In this document: piece by piece, positions 7,421 to 11,754 of the stretch
How positions within the stretch are numbered: the stretch's first letter is position 1
Layout: each line of letters opens with the position of its first letter
Source: an uncultured Chloroflexota bacterium
GTDB lineage: Bacteria > Chloroflexota > Limnocylindria > Limnocylindrales > CSP1-4
DNA: 11,754 nt
Direction of reading: 5' to 3'
Assembly (NCBI GenBank): GCA_903928275.1
Contig: CAIYQJ010000313.1
Coordinates: 1-11,754 of the forward strand
The notes under the pieces: generated by a model
Databases searched by the model: none
The model's input: the letters and a program-made list of their open reading frames with translations, nothing else
Told to the model about the DNA's origin: nothing
Translations under genes and position numbers: made by a program

Positions 7421-9631
7421 ATGCTGCCCCTCGTCCGCGTGCCCACCCTGCCCGGTCCGCCGCTCCGCGTCCCCCCGCAGCTCGAGGGACTCCGGCGCAT
7501 CGCCTATAACCTGTGGTGGTCCTGGCACCCGCGGACGCGCGCGCTCTTCTCGCGCATCGACCGCCCGGCCTGGGTGCGCTACAGGAACCCGGTCCAGGTC
7601 CTCATGGGCACGGTCGACTGGGCGACCCTGCTCGACGACGGGGAGTTCCTCTCCGAGTACACCGCGGTCCTCGCGCAGTTCGACCGCTACATGCTCAACG
7701 GCGCCGATCACTGGTTCACACGGCGGCACGGCCACGAGCTCCCGGGGCCGATCGCCTACTTCTGCGCTGAATACGGCTTCACCGAGTCGCTGGGCATCTA
7801 CTCCGGCGGCCTCGGCGTCCTCGCCGGCGATCACGTGAAGTCCACGAGCGACATGGCGGTCCCGTTCGTCAGCGTGGGCCTCCTCTACCGCAACGGCTAC
7901 TTCCGGCAGACGATCGACGCAGACGGGCACCAGGAGCATGCGTACCCTGACTACGATCCGAGCCTGCTGCCGATCCTGCGGGTCGCCGACGCGGCGGGCG
8001 ACCCGCTGCGCGTGCCGCTCGAGCTGCCCGGCAGGACGATCCAGGTCGGCGTGTGGTGCGCCCAGGTGGGTCGTACGCCCGCGCTGCTCCTCGACACGGA
8101 CGTCCCGGAGAACGACGACGCGGACCGCCCGATCACGCACATCCTCTACGTGCGCGGGCGCGAGATGCGGCTCCACCAGGAGCTCGTGCTCGGCGTCGGC
8201 GGGGTGCGCGCGCTGCGCGCGCTGAAGATCGCGCCGGCGGCCTGGCACCTCAACGAGGGCCACTCCGCGTTCCTCCTCGCGGAGCGCGCACGCGAGCTCG
8301 TCGCGGCCGGGACGCCGCTCGACGCCGCGTTCGCGAGCGTCCGCCGCGACAGCGTCTTCACCATCCACACGCCGGTCTCGGCGGGCAACGAGCGGTTCGA
8401 CACGGAGCTGGTGCAGCGCGTCGCAGGCCCGCTCTTCGACGGCGACGGCAGGCCCGGGACCGGCGGCGTCCCGATCCCGGCGATCCTCGAGCTCGGACTC
8501 GGGGTGGAGGGCGACCGGACGCAGTTCGACATGACCGCCTTCTCCCTCCGCGTCACCAACGGCGCGAACGCGGTGAGCCAGCTCCACGCGCGGACCGCGA
8601 ACGCCACGTGGCACCCCATCCTCGCCGAGCCGATCCTCGCGGTCACGAACGGGGTCCACGCGCCGACCTGGGTGGGCTCGCCCACGCGCGAGGCCTACCA
8701 GCGGTTCCTCGATGCCGACCTCGACGACCTGGATGGCCGCTCCGACGGCAGCCGCTTCTGGGACCGGATCGGCCGTGTCCCCGATCGTGAGCTCTGGGAT
8801 GCGCACCTGCGCCAGAAGGTCGACCTCATGCACTTCGCCCGCGGCCGGCTGCTCCGGCAGTTCGCGCGGCACGGGGAGGCACCCGCCGTCCTCGACGAGC
8901 TCGAGAGGCAGCTCGACCCGGACGTGCTCACGATCGGCTTCGCGCGGCGCTTCGCGACGTACAAGCGGGCGAACCTTCTCTTCCGTGACATCGACCGGCT
9001 CGCGCGGCTCGTCGACGACCCGAAGCGGCCGGTGCAGTTCATCTTCGCCGGCAAGGCGCACCCCGCGGACCGGCCCGGCCAGCAGGTGATCCAGGAGCTC
9101 TTCGGCCGGTCCCGAAGTCCCCAGCTCCGCGGCCGCGTCTTCATCATCGAGGACTACGACGTCCGCGTGGCGCGGTTCCTCGTCCAGGGCGTGGACGTGT
9201 GGATGAACACGCCCCGTCGCCCGCTCGAGGCATCAGGGACGTCCGGCATGAAGGCCGCCCAGAACGGGGTCCTCAACCTCTCCGTCCTCGACGGGTGGTG
9301 GGACGAGGGCTGGACCGGCGACAACGGCTGGGCGATCGGGGGACGCGAGACGAACCCGGACGACGGCGCGCAGGACTTCGCGGACGCGATGGACCTGTAC
9401 CGCCTCCTCGAGGACGAGGTCGTGCCGCGCTATTACGACCGCGATGCGAACGGCCTGCCTCGCGCCTGGCTCCAGCTCATGCGCGCAGCGATCGCGAGCA
9501 CGATCTGGCGATTCTCCACGACCCGGATGCTCCACGAATACGTGGAGCGCCTCTACCTGCCCGCCGCGGGGGTCCCGGTCCCCCAACCCGGCTCGGGGTC
9601 GGCGGTCCACGTCATCACGGAAGCCGGCTGA
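7421..9631 (+). CDS. glgP: Alpha-glucan (glycogen/maltodextrin) phosphorylase, GT35, with N-terminal DUF3417
   Basis: Releases alpha-glucose-1-phosphate from the non-reducing ends of alpha-1,4-glucans using phosphate and pyridoxal phosphate. The 736 residues start with a DUF3417-type segment (NLWWSWHP at 30-37, then RYRNPVQVLMG), marking the short bacterial branch rather than the ~800-residue E. coli MalP type. GT35 landmarks follow: YFCAEYGF (113-120), GIYSGGLGVLAGDH (125-138), WHLNEGHSAFL, FTIHTPVSAGNE, VTNGVHAPTW, GFARRFATYKRAN (506-518, with the phosphate-contacting Arg510 and Lys515) and FIFAGKAHP. EASGTSGMKAAQNGVLN follows, with the PLP-binding Lys611. All key residues are present. The ATG at 7421 is chosen because it follows a good promoter by 9 bases and begins at the DUF3417 segment. 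It is divergent from glgA and is followed 59 bases later by the GH57 gene, probably in one transcript. Confidence 0.93.
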   Translation: MLPLVRVPTLPGPPLRVPPQLEGLRRIAYNLWWSWHPRTRALFSRIDRPAWVRYRNPVQVLMGTVDWATLLDDGEFLSEYTAVLAQFDRYMLNGADHWFTRRHGHELPGPIAYFCAEYGFTESLGIYSGGLGVLAGDHVKSTSDMAVPFVSVGLLYRNGYFRQTIDADGHQEHAYPDYDPSLLPILRVADAAGDPLRVPLELPGRTIQVGVWCAQVGRTPALLLDTDVPENDDADRPITHILYVRGREMRLHQELVLGVGGVRALRALKIAPAAWHLNEGHSAFLLAERARELVAAGTPLDAAFASVRRDSVFTIHTPVSAGNERFDTELVQRVAGPLFDGDGRPGTGGVPIPAILELGLGVEGDRTQFDMTAFSLRVTNGANAVSQLHARTANATWHPILAEPILAVTNGVHAPTWVGSPTREAYQRFLDADLDDLDGRSDGSRFWDRIGRVPDRELWDAHLRQKVDLMHFARGRLLRQFARHGEAPAVLDELERQLDPDVLTIGFARRFATYKRANLLFRDIDRLARLVDDPKRPVQFIFAGKAHPADRPGQQVIQELFGRSRSPQLRGRVFIIEDYDVRVARFLVQGVDVWMNTPRRPLEASGTSGMKAAQNGVLNLSVLDGWWDEGWTGDNGWAIGGRETNPDDGAQDFADAMDLYRLLEDEVVPRYYDRDANGLPRAWLQLMRAAIASTIWRFSTTRMLHEYVERLYLPAAGVPVPQPGSGSAVHVITEAG

Positions 9632-9634
9632 GCA

Positions 9635-9662
9635 GGCCGGTCGACGCGCCGGCCTTGCCGGC
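9635..9662 (+). promoter_or_regulatory. Overlapping alternative hairpins between glgP and the GH57 gene
   Basis: GGCCGG (9635-9640) can pair with CCGGCC (9649-9654) over an 8-base loop. Alternatively GCCGGC (9648-9653) can pair with GCCGGC (9657-9662) over 3 bases. GCCGGC also occurs at 9623-9628 at the end of glgP. The two folds are mutually exclusive. They lie 12 bases before the Shine-Dalgarno of the next gene. There is no T run. They may act in processing or partial termination, or be a chance product of base composition. Confidence 0.3.
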
Positions 9663-9673
9663 CATCGATCAAC

Positions 9674-9680
9674 GGAGGAG
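9674..9680 (+). promoter_or_regulatory. Strong ribosome binding site GGAGGAG for the GH57 gene
   Basis: GGAGGAG lies 10 bases before the GTG at 9691 and fixes that codon as the start. It contrasts with glgP and glgA, which have no such site. Confidence 0.7.
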
Positions 9681-9690
9681 ACCCCGCACG

Positions 9691-11754
9691 GTGGCGCCTC
9701 GGATCTCACTGTCGCTCGCCATCCATAACCACCAGCCCGTGGGCAACTTCGGGTGGGTCTTCGCGGAGGTCTACGAGACCGCCTACCGGCCGATGCTCGA
9801 GGCCGTAGAGCGCCACCCGGGCGTCCGCGTAGGGCTCCACTACACCGGCCCGCTCCTCGAGTGGCTGCGCGCAGAGCGCCCGGACTTCGTCGAGCGCCTG
9901 CGAGCGCTCGTGGCCCGAGGCCAGGTGGAGCTCCTCGGCGGCGGCATGTTCGAGCCGGTGCTGGCGTCGCTGCCGGAGCGCGACCGGGTCGCCCAGCTCG
10001 TGCGGATGGCCGACGAGATCGAGGCCCTCGTCGGCGTGCGCCCCACGGGAGCGTGGCTCGCGGAGCGCGTGTGGGAGCCCGACCTGCCCACGTCGCTCGC
10101 GCACGGGGGCTACCGCTACACGATCGTCGACGACAACCACTTCCGCGCCGCCGCGATCCCCGAGGACGCGCTGTGGGGCGCCTACACCACCGAGGACCAG
10201 GGTGAGCTCCTCCGCGTCTTCGGGACCGAGCAGGGTCTGCGGTACCGGATCCCGTTCGGCGACGTGGACGACCTCATCGCCTATCTCCGGGCGCACGCCA
10301 CCGAGGCCGGTGACCGCGTGGGGTTCATGGGCGACGACGGCGAGAAGTTCGGCTCGTGGCCCACCACGTGGGAGCACTGCTGGGGATCCAACCGCTGGGT
10401 CGAGCGGTTCTTCGCCGCGCTGGAGGCGAACGCCGACTGGCTCACGACGATCACGCCGGGCGGCTGGCTCGCGGAACGGGCGCCGATCGGCCGCGTATAC
10501 CTCCCGACGGCGTCGTACGCGGAGATGGGCGAGTGGGTCCTCCCGGCCGACGAATCGCTCGTGTTCGCGGGCCTCCTCCATCGGGCGCAGGACGAGCGGC
10601 TGCCGGAGGCGCGCTACCTGCGCGGTGGGTTCTGGCGGAACTTCCAGGTGAAGTACCGCGAGATCAACGACCTCCACAAGCAGATGCTGCGGACCTCTGC
10701 GAAGGTGGCGGCGATGCCGGAGGGTCGGGCGAAGGGTGTCGCCACCGACCACCTCATGCGCGGCCAGTCGAACGACTGCTACTGGCACGGGCTCTTCGGC
10801 GGCGTGTACATCAGCCACATGCGGCTCGCCACGTACGAGCACCTCATCCTCGCGGAGGACATCGCGGATCGCGGCCCCCGGTCGTGGGGGGCCCGCGTGG
10901 ACGGCGGCGTGCTCGCCGACACCGACATGGACGGGATCGACGAGGTCCTCTTCACGACGCCGGGCTCGACCGTCGTCGTCAAGCCCAACGAGGGCGGGGG
11001 CGTGGGCTCCTGGGACGTCCGGGCCGCGGCTCATGCCCTCGCGGCGGTCCTGCGGCGCCGGCCCGAGGCCTACCACACGACGCTCGTGGAGCACGAGCGG
11101 CGGCTCGCGGAGGCGTCAGCGCGCGCCGCGACGGCCGCCGCCGTGGGCGCGGACGAGGTCACCGCCGAGGCTGACGAGCCCGGCGGTTCGCCGGCGTCGA
11201 TCCACGACCGCGTCGCCACGAAGGAGACGGGGCTGGCGGACCGGCTCCACTACGACGCATACGAGCGCCGCGGCGGACTCGTCCACGTCCTGCCGACGGG
11301 GACCACGCCCGAGCTGTTCGCGGCGGCCGGCGCAGACGAGCTCGCGGACGTCGTGGACGGGCAGTTCTCGGTGGTGGACCTCGCGGACGACCACGTGACG
11401 CTCGTGCGCGACGCACATGTCCGCGTCGCCGGCGGCGAGGTCCCGGTGCGCGTGACGAAGACGATCGCGGTCGGCGGCGGCCGGGCGGACCCCACGCTCG
11501 CGGAGACGGTGACGATCGAGGATCGCGGGGAGGTCGGGATCGACGCGCTGCTCGCGGTGGAATGGCCGATGACGATGCTCGGCGGCGGCGGGAACCCGGC
11601 GGCGTGGTACGCGGTCGACGGCGTTCGCTCGGCGCACGACGCCGCCGGGTCGGCCGAGGGCGTGTCCGTCGTCGGCAGCGGCAACGCGTACATCGGGATC
11701 GAGGTCGAGAGTCGCGTGGAGCCGCCGGCGACCGCCTGGTGGTCCCCCATCGAG
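9691..11754 (+). CDS. GH57 4-alpha-glucanotransferase/alpha-amylase-type enzyme (3'-partial)
   Basis: The frame stays open for 688 residues to the window end. GH57 motifs appear in order: HNHQP (12-16), GGGMFEPVLASLP (from 83), WLAERVWEP (122-130) with the likely nucleophile Glu125, and GFMGDDGEKFGSWP (from 211) with the likely acid/base Asp216. YLPTASYAEMGEWVLP is motif 5. These two catalytic residues sit two places after Glu123 and Asp214 of Thermococcus litoralis 4-alpha-glucanotransferase. RGQSNDCYWHGLFGG (357-371) belongs to the DUF1925-type middle domain. An Ala/acidic linker (about 468-500) then leads to a DUF1926-type beta domain that reaches WWSPIE at the edge, so perhaps 30-40 residues are missing. 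It probably transfers or hydrolyses alpha-1,4-glucan segments, working with glgP on stored glucan. Transferase versus amylase activity cannot be settled from sequence. There is no signal peptide, so it is probably cytoplasmic. Confidence 0.9.
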   Translation, partial: MAPRISLSLAIHNHQPVGNFGWVFAEVYETAYRPMLEAVERHPGVRVGLHYTGPLLEWLRAERPDFVERLRALVARGQVELLGGGMFEPVLASLPERDRVAQLVRMADEIEALVGVRPTGAWLAERVWEPDLPTSLAHGGYRYTIVDDNHFRAAAIPEDALWGAYTTEDQGELLRVFGTEQGLRYRIPFGDVDDLIAYLRAHATEAGDRVGFMGDDGEKFGSWPTTWEHCWGSNRWVERFFAALEANADWLTTITPGGWLAERAPIGRVYLPTASYAEMGEWVLPADESLVFAGLLHRAQDERLPEARYLRGGFWRNFQVKYREINDLHKQMLRTSAKVAAMPEGRAKGVATDHLMRGQSNDCYWHGLFGGVYISHMRLATYEHLILAEDIADRGPRSWGARVDGGVLADTDMDGIDEVLFTTPGSTVVVKPNEGGGVGSWDVRAAAHALAAVLRRRPEAYHTTLVEHERRLAEASARAATAAAVGADEVTAEADEPGGSPASIHDRVATKETGLADRLHYDAYERRGGLVHVLPTGTTPELFAAAGADELADVVDGQFSVVDLADDHVTLVRDAHVRVAGGEVPVRVTKTIAVGGGRADPTLAETVTIEDRGEVGIDALLAVEWPMTMLGGGGNPAAWYAVDGVRSAHDAAGSAEGVSVVGSGNAYIGIEVESRVEPPATAWWSPIE

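Noticed and set aside
5947..7509. A 520-codon plus-strand open frame opposite glgA
   Set aside because: It lies antisense to a clear glycogen synthase, runs across the divergent promoter region into glgP, and has only Arg/Glu/Val/Asp-rich shadow composition.
7373..9061. A 562-codon minus-strand open frame opposite glgP
   Set aside because: It is opposite a gene with all phosphorylase motifs intact. The translation is a low-complexity Arg/Glu/Val/Asp/Ala string with no recognisable fold.

Overview
The window is G+C-rich bacterial DNA (roughly 70% G+C by eye), almost fully coding, with GTG starts and 4-base gene overlaps. Nothing in it fixes the taxon. A Chloroflexota-type soil or sediment bacterium (a metagenomic bin, perhaps Limnocylindria/Ellin6529-like) or an actinobacterium would fit. 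This is a low-confidence inference from composition and gene families.

Layout. (1) 1-2170, plus strand: a tightly overlapping operon. It holds the 3' part of a membrane-anchored Pro/Ala-rich protein, an ApbE-type FAD:protein FMN transferase, and a six-helix ferric-reductase-like haem membrane protein, with successive genes overlapping by 4 bases (GTGA). It looks like an extracytoplasmic flavin/haem electron-transfer module whose flavinylated partner would lie upstream of the window. (2) 2171-2533: a non-coding stretch rich in inverted repeats, including a 17-pair hairpin with a tetraloop. (3) 2534-5765, plus strand: a class I SAM-dependent methyltransferase followed 16 bases later by a 795-residue UvrA-like tandem ABC ATPase. 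This ATPase is the short class, without the UvrB-binding domain, related to UvrA2/DrrC resistance proteins. A 16-pair inverted repeat spans their junction and buries the Shine-Dalgarno of the UvrA-like gene. (4) 5833-11754: a storage-glucan block. Glycogen synthase (glgA, minus) is divergent from an alpha-glucan phosphorylase (glgP, plus). A GH57 4-alpha-glucanotransferase/amylase-type enzyme follows glgP and runs off the window end.

The glucan genes form a coherent set: GlgA elongates alpha-1,4 chains from ADP-glucose, GlgP releases glucose-1-phosphate from them, and the GH57 enzyme would rearrange or trim the chains. glgA and glgP share a 118-base divergent promoter region. glgP has a good -35/-10 pair placed so that its mRNA should be essentially leaderless.

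The most unusual items are the hairpin-controlled methyltransferase/UvrA2 pair with its structured leader, and the ApbE protein, which lacks a visible export signal and has substitutions in the C-terminal Mg/FAD-binding motif. I see no rRNA, tRNA, CRISPR array, transposase or integrase.
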